A stretch of 64,000 nucleotides of DNA from Pseudomonas sputi (GTDB lineage Bacteria > Pseudomonadota > Gammaproteobacteria > Pseudomonadales > Pseudomonadaceae). Location of the stretch: contig NZ_BQHI01000008.1 of the NCBI RefSeq assembly GCF_021603585.1, forward strand, positions 165,973 to 229,972, written 5' to 3'. Positions 24,373 through 32,635 of the stretch are shown here, in pieces. The notes under the pieces were generated by a model. That model was not told the origin of the DNA and ran no database searches. It was given only the letters and a program-made list of their open reading frames with translations. The position numbers and the translations under genes are program-made. How positions within the stretch are numbered: the stretch's first letter is position 1; each line of letters starts with the position of its first letter.

Positions 24373-25149
24373 ATGGCCGGCAGTCAAATCGAACGGGTTT
24401 TCAGCGTGCTGGAAAGCCTCACCAGTGATCCGCGCGGGCTGCCGCTGCAGACCCTGGCCGAGCAACTGGACATTCCGAAGAGCGCGACGCATCGCCTGCT
24501 CGCCGAGCTGATCCGCCTGGGTTATGTGCGGCAGAACCCGGAGACGTCGCGTTATCAACTGTCGACCAAACTGGTTGCGATGGGCTTTCAATACCTGTCG
24601 AGCAGCGGTGCCGACATCGTGCAGCCGGTGCTCGATCGCCTGGCCCAGGAAACCGGTGAACTGGTGCGTCTGGGGGTGATCGACGGCGAGCGCCAGACCT
24701 GGATCGCCAAGGCCCAGGGCGCGCGCACCGGCCTGCGTTACGATCCGGACATGGGCCGCGACGCGCCGCTGTTCTACACCGCGTCGGGCCATGCGTGGCT
24801 GGCGTGCATGAGCGACGCCGAGGCGTTGTCGCTGGTCGAACGCCAGGGCGCGGAGGTGCCGGCGGATATCGGGCCCAACGCGCCGCGCTCCAATATTGAA
24901 CTGCTCGAACGCCTGCGGGTGGCGCGGGAGCAGGGCTATGCCTGTGTGGAAGAAAGCTCGGCGGTGGGCACTTCGGCGATTGCCGCCGTGGTCAAACACC
25001 CCGCCGATGGCCGGGTGATTGGTGTGCTGAGCATCGCCGGGCCAAGCGCACGGATGCCGGCGGCGCGCTTGCATGAACTGGCGCCGTTGCTGCTGACGTT
25101 TACCGAGGAGTTGTCGGCGGCGAGTCTGGCGTCGGAGTTGTTCGTTTAA
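24373..25149 (+). CDS. IclR family transcriptional regulator
   Basis: A 258-residue IclR protein. The winged helix-turn-helix is at about residues 5-65 (ERVFSVLESL, then LAEQLDIPKSATHRLLAELI) and the GAF-like effector domain follows, including GRDAPLFYTASGHAWLACMS and the C-terminal AVVKHPADGRVIGVLSIAGP. It appears intact. It sits between two degraded enzyme genes and is flanked on both sides by matching operator-like palindromes, so it once controlled both directions and probably itself. What it controls now is unclear; the DMT transporter downstream is a candidate. Confidence 0.9.
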   Translation: MAGSQIERVFSVLESLTSDPRGLPLQTLAEQLDIPKSATHRLLAELIRLGYVRQNPETSRYQLSTKLVAMGFQYLSSSGADIVQPVLDRLAQETGELVRLGVIDGERQTWIAKAQGARTGLRYDPDMGRDAPLFYTASGHAWLACMSDAEALSLVERQGAEVPADIGPNAPRSNIELLERLRVAREQGYACVEESSAVGTSAIAAVVKHPADGRVIGVLSIAGPSARMPAARLHELAPLLLTFTEELSAASLASELFV

Positions 25150-25199
25150 GCAAAGCTGTGCGCTGTTCGCCCACTTTTCAATCGGGCGGGTGTGAGAAT

Positions 25200-25216
25200 C
25201 TGGAACCGAGTTCTAA
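25200..25216. promoter_or_regulatory. Candidate IclR operator, right copy
   Basis: CTGGAACCGAGTTCTAA contains the palindrome GAAC-CGA-GTTC and matches the reverse complement of the 24224-24240 site at 14 of 17 positions. It lies just after the IclR gene and ahead of the damaged isomerase gene. Confidence 0.45.
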
Positions 25217-25328
25217 ATTATCGTCAGAGGACTTTTCCACACCAATCACTAGAGGATCGCACCTTGAACCCGCTCCTTCGAATCGGCATTGGTTGCGTCA
25301 CTTCTTCCGAACGGGTCGTGGCGCGGCC

Positions 25329-25862
25329 ATGAGCGAACGAATCCTGTCCCTGGCCAGCCTGACGGTACTGGAGCTGTCGCCGCCCGAGGAATATCACGTT
25401 CCACTGGTAGCCGGTGACGGGTTGCGGCGTCAGACACTGGCGCGTTTACGTGACACCGGTATCGGTGTACTCGACGTGGAAATCCTGCGCTTGAAACCGC
25501 AGACGGTGGTCGCGGATTTCGAGCCACTGCTCAGCGTCGGCGCGCAGTTCGGTGCCAGCGAATTGCTGGTCGCCGGTAACGATCCCGACGAACAGCGGCT
25601 CACCGATAATTTTGCGGCACTGTGCGATCTGGCCGGGCCGAGTCCGACGGACATGGCCGAGATCTTGCGTCAGGCCCGCAACGAACGACGGTTTCCCGGC
25701 GAGGGCGATTGTGACCTGATCGGCTTGTTGCGCAGTCTTGCGGCTGACCTTCCCCTGAGTCTGGAAATTCCCACGGTCAAATGGCTGGAGCAGGGCGTGA
25801 GCGGATTGCAGCGGACGCATATGGCGATCGACCGGACACGGGAATTGTTGGCCCGGCTTTAA
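25329..25862 (+). pseudogene. Sugar phosphate isomerase/epimerase (TIM barrel) with internal deletions
   Basis: The frame encodes 177 residues where members of this TIM-barrel family have about 270. The N-terminus SLASLTVLELSPPE runs directly into EYHVPLVAGDGLRRQTLARL, so roughly 20 residues including the second strand are missing. Later NFAALCDLA joins GPSPTDMAEILRQARNERRF, skipping the region of about 70 residues that holds metal-binding barrel strands. Both deletions are in frame, so the product is uninterrupted but cannot fold as a normal barrel. Upstream a TTG-started frame of 22 codons (25264-25332) overlaps this ATG and may be another truncated gene. The expected size comes from family knowledge, not an alignment. 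Confidence 0.6.
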
Positions 25863-25928
25863 GTCTGCTTCAAGGGGCGATGGCGCACGCGTGCTCGTCA
25901 CCGTTTATTTTTCATTCAGAGAGAGCCC

Positions 25929-26807
25929 ATGACCGTCAGCACTCCGCTTTCCGGCGTCAACCAACCCTTCAAGGGGATCTTGTTGATTGTCGTGGCAACC
26001 TTCCTGTTCTCCAGTCACGACGCGCTGTCGAAATACCTTTCGGGTTTTTATCCGATCGTCATGGTGGTGTGGGCACGGTATCTGGTGCACACGCTGCTGA
26101 TGGCCGGGATTTTCCTGCCGCAGTCCGGGCTGCGCGTGCTGCGCACCAAACGCCCGTTATGGCAATTGGCGCGGGCGTTGTGCCTGTTGGGCACCAGTCT
26201 GTTTTTCACCACGGCGTTGCTGTACATCCCGCTGGCCGAAGCCACGGCGGTCAACTTTCTTGCGCCGGTGCTGGTTACAGCGCTGTCGGTGCCGCTGCTC
26301 AAGGAACGGGTGACGCGCGGCCAGTGGATCGCGGTGGTGTGCGGGTTTATCGGGGTGCTGATCATCGTTCATCCGGGCGGAGACCTGTTCACCCCGGCGA
26401 TTCTCTTGCCGTTCTGCTCTGCGCTGTTTTTCTGCTTCTATCAATTGCTCACCCGCAAGCTGGCGGAAGTCGACAGCCCGACCACCAGCAACTTTTTCGC
26501 CGGGTTGTGCAACACGCTGGTGATGAGTGCGCTGGTGCCGTTCTTCTGGCAGGTGCCGAGCCTGGGGCATGCGTTGTTGATGCTGGCGCTGGGCAGTTGC
26601 GGAATGACCGCGCACTTGTTTCTGACCCAGGCGTTCCGCCATGCCGCGCCGGCGTTGCTGGCGCCGTTCGGTTATTGCCAGATCGTGTTTGCAGGGTTGT
26701 TGGGCTGGCTGCTGTTTGCTCACACACCGACCCTGATGACGGTGATCGGGATCGCGGTGATCTGTTGCAGCGGATTGGCGGCAGCGTGGCAGCAGAGCCG
26801 GCGCTGA
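25929..26807 (+). CDS. EamA/DMT family transporter
   Basis: A 292-residue inner-membrane protein with about ten helices in two EamA units. The first unit includes FLFSSHDALSKYLSGFYPIV and VVWARYLVHTLLM, and the second LFLTQAFRHAAPALLAPFGY. Members of this subgroup export small metabolites. GAGAG precedes the ATG. It lies after the damaged isomerase and shares its direction, so it may belong to the same original locus. A bidirectional terminator separates it from the MFS gene. Confidence 0.87.
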   Translation: MTVSTPLSGVNQPFKGILLIVVATFLFSSHDALSKYLSGFYPIVMVVWARYLVHTLLMAGIFLPQSGLRVLRTKRPLWQLARALCLLGTSLFFTTALLYIPLAEATAVNFLAPVLVTALSVPLLKERVTRGQWIAVVCGFIGVLIIVHPGGDLFTPAILLPFCSALFFCFYQLLTRKLAEVDSPTTSNFFAGLCNTLVMSALVPFFWQVPSLGHALLMLALGSCGMTAHLFLTQAFRHAAPALLAPFGYCQIVFAGLLGWLLFAHTPTLMTVIGIAVICCSGLAAAWQQSRR

Positions 26808-26810
26808 AAG

Positions 26811-26840
26811 CAAAACCGGCCTGAAATCAGGCCGGTCGGT
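26811..26840. terminator. Hairpin between convergent transporter genes
   Basis: ACCGGCCTG (26815-26823) pairs perfectly with CAGGCCGGT (26828-26836) around an AAAT loop, with AAAA to the left. It serves the convergent DMT and MFS genes. Confidence 0.7.
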
Positions 26841-26867
26841 ACAGGAAAGCTACTCGGTATTGAAAGG

Positions 26868-28205
26868 CTACTCGGTAACGGTAGGAATCTTGCGCGGTGC
26901 CATGAAGTACATCCAGGTCAGGGCAATGAAGTACATCGCCGGAATCAGGGTGAACAGCACGGTGTAGTTGTTGTGGGTGACGGTCAGGATGTGGCCGACG
27001 ATCTGGGTCATGAACATCCCGCCGATCGCCGCGCACATGCCGCCGAAACCGAACACCGTGCTCATCATGTGCTTGGGTGTGTAGTCCATCACCAGGCTCC
27101 AGATGTTGGCGGTCCAGGCCTGATGCGCGCCGATGGCCAGGGAGATGGCGGCGACGGCGACCCACAGGTTGGCGGAACCGGCGGCCATGACCACGCCGAT
27201 GATGCAGCAGGCAAACAGGAACATCGACAGCAGCCGCGCCTTGATCGAGTTCATGCCGCGTCCGATCAGGAACGAAGACAGAATCCCGCCGCCCACGCTG
27301 CCGAAGTCGGCAGTGACGTAGATGATGATCAGTGGAATGCCCATCTGGGTGACGTTGATGCCCAGGTTGTATTGCTGATTGAGAAACGGCGGCAGCCAGT
27401 ACAGGTAGAACCAGAACACCGGCGCGGTCAGCGAATAGGCGAGGGCGAAGGCCCAGGTACCGCGCATCCGCAGGATTTTCGAGAACGGCACGCGGGCCTG
27501 TTCCGGTTCGACTTCTTTCTGGATGTATTCCAGCTCCGACTGTTTCACGCTCGGGTGATCTTCCGGATTGAAATACTTCAGGCCCCAGAACAACAGCCAG
27601 ATCCCGCCCAGTGCCGCCATGCACAGGAACGCGGCCTGCCAGCCCCACACGTGAAGGACCAGCGGCAGCAGCATCGGGGTGAACATCGCACCGACGTTGG
27701 TGCCGGCGTTGAAGATACCCGTGGCGACGGCGCGTTCACCGGCCGGGAACCACAGGCGCGTGGTCTTCACGCAGGCCGGGTAGTTGGCCGCTTCGGTCAG
27801 GCCGAGGATGAACCGGCAGACCATAAAGCCCACCGCCGAGGTCGCCAGTCCGTGGGCGCCGGTGGCCAGGCTCCAGAGCAGCACCGCGCAGAAGAACACG
27901 CGCTTGACGCCGACCCGGTCGATCAGCCGTCCTTGCAGCACGAAGCCGATCGCGTAGCCGACCTGAAACCAGAAGTTGATATTGGCGTAGTCCATCGCCG
28001 TCCAGCTCATTTCCTTGGCGAGGATCGGCTGCATGACGCCGAGGGCGGCGCGGTCGATGTAATTGAGGGTGGTGGCGAAAAACACCAGCGCCAGCATACC
28101 CCAACGGGTCTTGCCGACGGCCATGGCGCCGCGGATCTTGTCGCCGATGCCACCCGTGGCAGTGCTCATGGCCGGAGCCATGCGGGAAGTCTGTGAAGGA
28201 ATCAT
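26868..28205 (-). CDS. MFS transporter, anion:cation symporter (ACS) family, putative quinate/shikimate-type uptake
   Basis: A 445-residue MFS permease with twelve predicted helices. TLNYIDRAALGVMQPILAKE is the signature of the ACS family that takes up organic acids such as glucarate, hexuronates and aromatic acids; the loop after helix 2 carries the DRVGVKR MFS motif. I prefer the ATG at 28205, preceded by GGTGGAA, over the upstream GTG at 28214. It is divergent from quiC with a 274-base regulatory region, so it most likely imports quinate, shikimate or dehydroshikimate (context-based inference). A substrate of another pathway is possible. Confidence 0.87.
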   Translation of the reverse strand: MIPSQTSRMAPAMSTATGGIGDKIRGAMAVGKTRWGMLALVFFATTLNYIDRAALGVMQPILAKEMSWTAMDYANINFWFQVGYAIGFVLQGRLIDRVGVKRVFFCAVLLWSLATGAHGLATSAVGFMVCRFILGLTEAANYPACVKTTRLWFPAGERAVATGIFNAGTNVGAMFTPMLLPLVLHVWGWQAAFLCMAALGGIWLLFWGLKYFNPEDHPSVKQSELEYIQKEVEPEQARVPFSKILRMRGTWAFALAYSLTAPVFWFYLYWLPPFLNQQYNLGINVTQMGIPLIIIYVTADFGSVGGGILSSFLIGRGMNSIKARLLSMFLFACCIIGVVMAAGSANLWVAVAAISLAIGAHQAWTANIWSLVMDYTPKHMMSTVFGFGGMCAAIGGMFMTQIVGHILTVTHNNYTVLFTLIPAMYFIALTWMYFMAPRKIPTVTE

Positions 28206-28344
28206 GTGTTCCACCCGTTTTTGGATTTGTTATTTGGTGTGCTGTTGTTGTGCACGCTGCGACCGGTGGTTCAGTTCCGGACTCAAGGTGAGACGGATGT
28301 TGGGCAGTGGACGAAAAATCGTCAATTCGCCAAACCGGCATTGT

Positions 28345-28359
28345 GTTCGATAATCGCAC
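28345..28359. promoter_or_regulatory. PcaR-like IclR-family box at the quiC/MFS promoters
   Basis: GTTCGATAATCGCAC is identical to the 15-base PcaR-type motif I recall from the Pseudomonas pca (protocatechuate/beta-ketoadipate) promoters. It lies four bases from the shared 26-base box. A 12/15 version is found at the aroQ promoter. It suggests control by a beta-ketoadipate-pathway regulator. Confidence 0.55.
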
Positions 28360-28363
28360 GCAA

Positions 28364-28389
28364 AACTAACCGGGTAGTACAGTTTAAAT
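28364..28389. promoter_or_regulatory. Shared quinate-island operator, quiC copy
   Basis: The site reads AACTAACC, GGG, TAGTACA, G, TTTAAAT. It matches the reverse strand of 32550-32575 at about 20 of 26 positions. ACTAACCGGGTAGT within it is palindromic at 12 of 14 bases, as expected for a TetR operator. It lies 90 bases upstream of the quiC start. Confidence 0.55.
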
Positions 28390-28479
28390 TGCTCAATGAA
28401 AAACCGGGACCAATAATTCGCTCACCCTATAAAAAGCGGCGCAATTTTCGTAGCCGACGTCTCCACCGGGAGTTGAAAC

Positions 28480-30381
28480 ATGCAGCGATCCATTGCCACC
28501 GTCTCCTTGAGCGGAACCCTGCCGGAAAAACTCGAAGCCATTGCTGCCGCCGGGTTCGACGGGGTGGAGATTTTCGAGAACGATCTTCTGTATTACGACG
28601 GCAGCCCCCGGGAAATCCGGCAGATGTGCGCCGACCTCGGGATTGCCATCACCCTGTTCCAGCCGTTCCGCGATTTCGAAGGCTGCCGCCGCGATCGCCT
28701 GGAGCGCAATCTGGAGCGGGCCGAGCGCAAGTTCGACCTGATGCAGGAACTGGGCACCGACCTGGTGCTGGTCTGCAGCAATGCCTCACCCGACAGTCTC
28801 GGCGACCAGCAGATCCTCGTTGACGACCTGCGTCTGCTGGCCGAACGCGCTGGCGCTCGCGGCTTGCGCATCGGTTATGAGGCGCTGGCCTGGGGCCGTC
28901 ATGTGAACACTTATCAACAGGTCTGGGACATCGTGCGTCAGGCCGATCACCCGGCCCTCGGCGTGTTGCTCGACAGCTTCCACACCTTGTCGCTCAAGGG
29001 CGATCCACGGGCGATTGCCGAGATTCCCGGCGACAAGATTTTCTTCGTGCAGATGGCTGATGCACCGATCCTGGCGATGGACGTGCTGGAGTGGAGCCGG
29101 CATTTCCGCTGCTTCCCGGGGCAGGGCGAATTCGATCTGCCGGGTTTTCTCGCGCCGATCATCCAGAGCGGCTACACCGGGCCGCTGTCGCTGGAAATCT
29201 TCAACGACGGCTTCCGCGCCGCGCCGCCCAGGGCCAATGCCGCCGACGGTCTGCGTTCGCTCCTTTATCTGGAGGAGAAAACCCGCCAGCGTCTGGAGCA
29301 GGAAAACCGTCCTGTGGATAACCGCAAAATCCTCTTCGAAACACCGAAGGCCAGCGAATACAACGGCATCGAGTTTCTTGAGTTCGCCGTGGATGAAAGC
29401 CTGGGCGCCAAGCTGTCGAACTGGCTGGAACGGTTGGGTTTCGTCAAGGCCGGCCAGCATCGTTCCAAGAGCGTCAGCCTGTTGCGCCAGGGTGATATCA
29501 ACCTGATCCTCAACTCTGAACCCTATTCGTTCGGCCACAGCTTTTTCGAGGCTCACGGCCCGTCGCTGTGCGCCACCGCCGTGCGGGTCAAGGACAGCAC
29601 CAGCGCGCTGGCTCGCGCTGTCGCCTATAAAGGTCAGCCCTATCGCGGGCTGGTCGGCCCCAACGAGCTGGAGCTGGCGGCGGTGCGTGCGCCGGACGGC
29701 AGTCTGATTTATCTGGTGGATCAGGAGGCGGATGTCTACGGCACCGATTTCAATCTGCTGCCGGACGCGGTAGCCCGCGGCGGCCTCAAACGCATCGATC
29801 ACATGGCCATGGCGCTGCCGGCGGACAGCCTCGACAGTTGGGTGCTGTTCTACAAGAGCCTGCTGGATTTCGAGGCCGACGATGAGGTGGTGTTGCCCGA
29901 TCCCTACGGTCTGGTGAAGAGCCGCGCGCTGCGCAGTCGTGACAGTTCGATCCGTCTGCCGCTGAACATTTCCGAGAACCGCAACACCGCGATCTCACAC
30001 GCACTGTCGAGTTATCGCGGCTCCGGGGTGCATCACATCGCCTTCGATTGCGACGATATCTTTGCTGAAGTCAGCCGGGCGAAAGAGGCAGGCGTGCCGC
30101 TGCTGGATATTCCGCTCAACTATTACGACGATCTGGCGGCGCGCTTCGATTTCGATGACGAATTTCTCAGCGAGTTGGCGTACTACAACGTGTTGTATGA
30201 CCGTGATGCGCAGGGCGGCGAGTTGTTCCACGTCTACACCGAGCCGTTCGAAGGGCGCTTCTTCTTCGAGATCATCCAGCGCAAGAACGGTTACGCCGGC
30301 TATGGCGCGGCCAACGTCGCGGTACGGCTGGCGGCGATGGCCAAATCACGCAGTGGCGCCGTTCGCCAGGCGAAGTTGTAG
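28480..30381 (+). CDS. quiC: 3-dehydroshikimate dehydratase, QuiC type (dehydratase-VOC fusion)
   Basis: A 633-residue two-domain protein. Residues 1-290 form a sugar-phosphate-isomerase-like TIM barrel; residues about 300-620 resemble a 4-hydroxyphenylpyruvate dioxygenase (VOC) domain, with DHMAMALPADSLDSWVLFY and GVHHIAFDCDDIF. The barrel metal ligands are where I recall them in P. putida QuiC1: E134 (GYEALAWG), D165 (LLDSFH), Q191 (FVQMAD) and E239 (LSLEIF). It converts 3-dehydroshikimate to protocatechuate, feeding the beta-ketoadipate pathway. The role of the VOC half is uncertain. Both regulatory boxes of the island lie within 135 bases upstream. Confidence 0.93.
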   Translation: MQRSIATVSLSGTLPEKLEAIAAAGFDGVEIFENDLLYYDGSPREIRQMCADLGIAITLFQPFRDFEGCRRDRLERNLERAERKFDLMQELGTDLVLVCSNASPDSLGDQQILVDDLRLLAERAGARGLRIGYEALAWGRHVNTYQQVWDIVRQADHPALGVLLDSFHTLSLKGDPRAIAEIPGDKIFFVQMADAPILAMDVLEWSRHFRCFPGQGEFDLPGFLAPIIQSGYTGPLSLEIFNDGFRAAPPRANAADGLRSLLYLEEKTRQRLEQENRPVDNRKILFETPKASEYNGIEFLEFAVDESLGAKLSNWLERLGFVKAGQHRSKSVSLLRQGDINLILNSEPYSFGHSFFEAHGPSLCATAVRVKDSTSALARAVAYKGQPYRGLVGPNELELAAVRAPDGSLIYLVDQEADVYGTDFNLLPDAVARGGLKRIDHMAMALPADSLDSWVLFYKSLLDFEADDEVVLPDPYGLVKSRALRSRDSSIRLPLNISENRNTAISHALSSYRGSGVHHIAFDCDDIFAEVSRAKEAGVPLLDIPLNYYDDLAARFDFDDEFLSELAYYNVLYDRDAQGGELFHVYTEPFEGRFFFEIIQRKNGYAGYGAANVAVRLAAMAKSRSGAVRQAKL

Positions 30382-30483
30382 GAAATTCGTAAACGCGGGA
30401 TCAAACACCGGTCGCGCGGCTTCCTTCACTGGGGCGCGCGGCCCATAATCGCCAGCCTGTGCAGTGATGGCCGTGAGCCCGCA

Positions 30484-31161
30484 ATGACAATGACTTCAGA
30501 ACTTTCCGCAGCCCCCGTTCTACCCGCGGCAGAGCCGCGCAAGAGTCGCAAGAACAATCCGGAAAAGACCCGCGAGAACATTCTGCAGGAGGCGATCGTC
30601 GAGTTCGTCCAGCAGGGCCTGTCCGGCGCTCGCGTCGATGCGATCGCCGAGCGTATCCACACCTCCAAGCGCATGATCTATTACTACTTCGGCAGCAAGG
30701 AGCAGTTGTACGTCGAGGTGCTGGAGAAGCTCTACGGCGATATCCGCAACACCGAGAACCGCCTGCACCTGGCCGAGTTGCCGCCGGTAGAGGCGATCCG
30801 CCGTCTGGTGGAGTTCACCTTTGACCACCATGACCGCAACGTCGATTTCGTGCGCATCGTCTGCATCGAAAACATCCACAATGCCGAGTACGTGAAGCGT
30901 TCCGATGCGATCAAGGCGATGAACAACACGATCCTTGATTCGCTGGGCGAGATCCTGGCGCGCGGTGCCGCTGAAGGCCTGTTCCGGGCCGGGCTCGATG
31001 CGCTGGATGTGCATCTGTTGATCAGTTCGTTCTGCTTCTATCGCGTGTCGAACCGCCACACCTTTGGTGAGATCTTTCAGATCGACCTGCCGGACGAAAG
31101 CATCAAGCAGCGTCATCGCGAGATGATTTGCGAGTCGGTGCTGCGTTACTTGCAGGCCTGA
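30484..31161 (+). CDS. TetR/AcrR family regulator, candidate quinate-island repressor
   Basis: A 225-residue TetR protein. After a basic leader (PRKSRKNNPEKTRENILQEA) the helix-turn-helix reads GARVDAIAERIHTSKRMIYY then YFGSKEQLY, and the C-terminal ligand domain continues with VEFTFDHHDRNVDFVRIVCI. It lies between quiC and the aroQ-aroE operon, about 100 bases after quiC on the same strand. The natural hypothesis is that it binds the motif shared by the quiC and aroQ promoters and is released by a pathway intermediate such as dehydroshikimate or protocatechuate (inference). Alternatively the LysR gene at 32636 could be the island regulator. Confidence 0.88.
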   Translation: MTMTSELSAAPVLPAAEPRKSRKNNPEKTRENILQEAIVEFVQQGLSGARVDAIAERIHTSKRMIYYYFGSKEQLYVEVLEKLYGDIRNTENRLHLAELPPVEAIRRLVEFTFDHHDRNVDFVRIVCIENIHNAEYVKRSDAIKAMNNTILDSLGEILARGAAEGLFRAGLDALDVHLLISSFCFYRVSNRHTFGEIFQIDLPDESIKQRHREMICESVLRYLQA

Positions 31162-31168
31162 CCGAAGT

Positions 31169-31197
31169 CGAGGGGGCCTGGCCCCCTCAGGGTTTTA
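31169..31197. terminator. Intrinsic terminator between the TetR gene and the aroE-like gene
   Basis: GAGGGGG and CCCCCTC pair around a CCTGGC loop and are followed by GGTTTTAT. It lies between the convergent stops of the TetR regulator and the AroE-like dehydrogenase. Confidence 0.7.
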
Positions 31198-32049
31198 TCC
31201 ATTCATGCTTTGAAAATGCGCGAGCATCCGCTGCGCATCCGGCACCTTGCCGCTGAACAGCTCAAACGCCTTTACTGCCTGAAACACCGCCATGTTGCCG
31301 CCATCCAGGGTTCGGCAACCCAGGGCGCGGGCGTTGCGCAGCAGTTCGGTTTCCAGCGGGAAATACACGATCTCCGCCACCCACAACTCGGGCCGCAGCA
31401 ATGCCGCCGGCACGGGCATGCCGGGCAATTTGGCCATGCCCATCGGTGTGGTATTTACCAGGCCATCGGCCTGACTCAGCATGCTCGCCAGATCATGCCC
31501 GGCAACCGCCCGGCCCGCGCCGAAATGCTGGTTGAGGTTATTGGCCAGGCTTTCGGCACGCTCCACGTCCACATCAAAAATGCTCAGTTGCTGCACGCCT
31601 TCACTCAACAAGGCGTGGGCCACTGCCGCACCGGCGCCGCCAGCGCCCATCTGGACGACGCGCTCGCGGGCGACGTCTGGCAGGCCGCGACGAAAACCTT
31701 CGGCAAAACCCAGGCAATCGGTGTTGTGGCCGACGCGTTTGCCGTCTTTCAGCACTACCGTGTTCACGGCGCCGATGCCTCGGGCTTCCGGAGACAATTC
31801 ATCGAGCAGCGGGATGATTGCCTGCTTGCACGGGAAGGTGATGTTCAGGCCGGTGTAGTTCATTCGTTCGGCGGCCAGCAGCAGGTCGGGCAGAGCGTTG
31901 CTGTCCAGGTGCAGTTGATCGAGATCGATCAGTCGGTAGAGATAACGCAGGCCCTGTTCGTCGCCTTCATGTTCATGCAGCGCCGGGGTGCGGGAGGCCT
32001 GGATGCCGGCGCCGATCAGCCCGGCGAGTATCACGTTGTTGCGGTTCAT
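31195..32049 (-). CDS. Quinate/shikimate dehydrogenase (AroE family)
   Basis: A 284-residue SDH-family protein. It opens [20 protein letters not shown], the variant [11 protein letters not shown] loop seen in catabolic quinate/shikimate dehydrogenases rather than the SxSP loop of biosynthetic AroE. The catalytic lysine is in [10 protein letters not shown], the substrate Asp in GHNTDCLGF, and the nucleotide-binding loop is [12 protein letters not shown]. It probably oxidises quinate to dehydroquinate and/or shikimate to dehydroshikimate. The ATG overlaps the aroQ stop (ATGA), so the two are coupled. A biosynthetic role is less likely because of the quiC neighbourhood. Confidence 0.87.
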   Translation of the reverse strand: MNRNNVILAGLIGAGIQASRTPALHEHEGDEQGLRYLYRLIDLDQLHLDSNALPDLLLAAERMNYTGLNITFPCKQAIIPLLDELSPEARGIGAVNTVVLKDGKRVGHNTDCLGFAEGFRRGLPDVARERVVQMGAGGAGAAVAHALLSEGVQQLSIFDVDVERAESLANNLNQHFGAGRAVAGHDLASMLSQADGLVNTTPMGMAKLPGMPVPAALLRPELWVAEIVYFPLETELLRNARALGCRTLDGGNMAVFQAVKAFELFSGKVPDAQRMLAHFQSMNG

Positions 32050-32495
32050 GCGGTCACCCCCTTCAGCCGCTGGCTGAAATGTTCCAGGGCCAGGCGATAA
32101 CCGTGACTGCCGAAGCCGCACATCACGGCGGTGGCGATGGCCGAGACGAACGAGTGATGACGAAACGCCTCGCGGGCGTGGACGTTGGACAGGTGCACTT
32201 CGATCACCGGCAATTCGCTGGCGACCAGGGCGTCGCGGATGGCGACCGACGTGTGAGTCCAGGCGGCCGGGTTGATCACGATGCCCGCGCAGCGCTGGCG
32301 GGCGCCGTGAATCCAGTCGAGCAGTTCGCCTTCGTGGTTGGTCTGGCGAAACTCCACGGCCAGGCCGAACTCTTCAGCGGCGCGCCCGCACAGGGCTGAG
32401 ATGTCGGACAGGGTTTCGTGACCGTAAGTTGCCGGTTCACGGGTGCCGAGCAGGTTCAGGTTCGGGCCGTTGAGCACCAGAACGATAGGGGGCAT
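32046..32495 (-). CDS. aroQ: Type II 3-dehydroquinate dehydratase
   Basis: A 149-residue type II dehydroquinase. The conserved segments are [18 protein letters not shown] (active-site Tyr), [17 protein letters not shown] (Asn and neighbouring His) and [20 protein letters not shown]. It dehydrates 3-dehydroquinate to 3-dehydroshikimate, here most likely for catabolism because it is operonic with an AroE-like dehydrogenase and next to quiC. I take the ATG at 32495 with GGAG ten bases upstream; a GTG at 32510 would add five residues. Two regulatory boxes lie upstream at 32550-32575 and 32611-32625. Confidence 0.94.
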   Translation of the reverse strand: MPPIVLVLNGPNLNLLGTREPATYGHETLSDISALCGRAAEEFGLAVEFRQTNHEGELLDWIHGARQRCAGIVINPAAWTHTSVAIRDALVASELPVIEVHLSNVHAREAFRHHSFVSAIATAVMCGFGSHGYRLALEHFSQRLKGVTA

Positions 32496-32549
32496 GGGGG
32501 CAAACTCCACTTATTGTTTTTGGCTTGGGCCGAGGGTTTCGACCTGTGG

Positions 32550-32575
32550 AGTTAAATTGTACTAGATGGTTACTT
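32550..32575. promoter_or_regulatory. Shared quinate-island operator, aroQ copy
   Basis: On the minus strand the site reads AAGTAACC, ATC, TAGTACA, A, TTTAACT, a match of about 20 of 26 bases to the quiC-promoter site. It ends 55 bases upstream of the aroQ start and faces the same way relative to its gene as the quiC copy. Confidence 0.55.
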
Positions 32576-32610
32576 TAATCAATTGCTCTGCATCGACAGT
32601 CCGGTTTTGT

Positions 32611-32625
32611 GTGCGGTGATCGCAC
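32611..32625. promoter_or_regulatory. PcaR-like IclR-family box at the aroQ promoter
   Basis: GTGCGGTGATCGCAC agrees at 12 of 15 positions with the quiC-promoter box and is a better palindrome (GTGCG...CGCAC). It lies farther upstream than the 26-base box, as it does at quiC. Confidence 0.45.
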
Positions 32626-32635
32626 AATGGTGAAA

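Noticed and set aside
25158-25328. N-terminal extension of the short isomerase frame up to 25158
   Set aside because: The added residues resemble no family member and include the operator at 25200; the family start MSERILSLASLTVLELS fits the ATG at 25329.
31195-32049. Biosynthetic AroE (shikimate pathway)
   Set aside because: The SRTPALHE loop, coupling to aroQ and the quiC neighbourhood favour a catabolic quinate/shikimate dehydrogenase, although activity was not tested.
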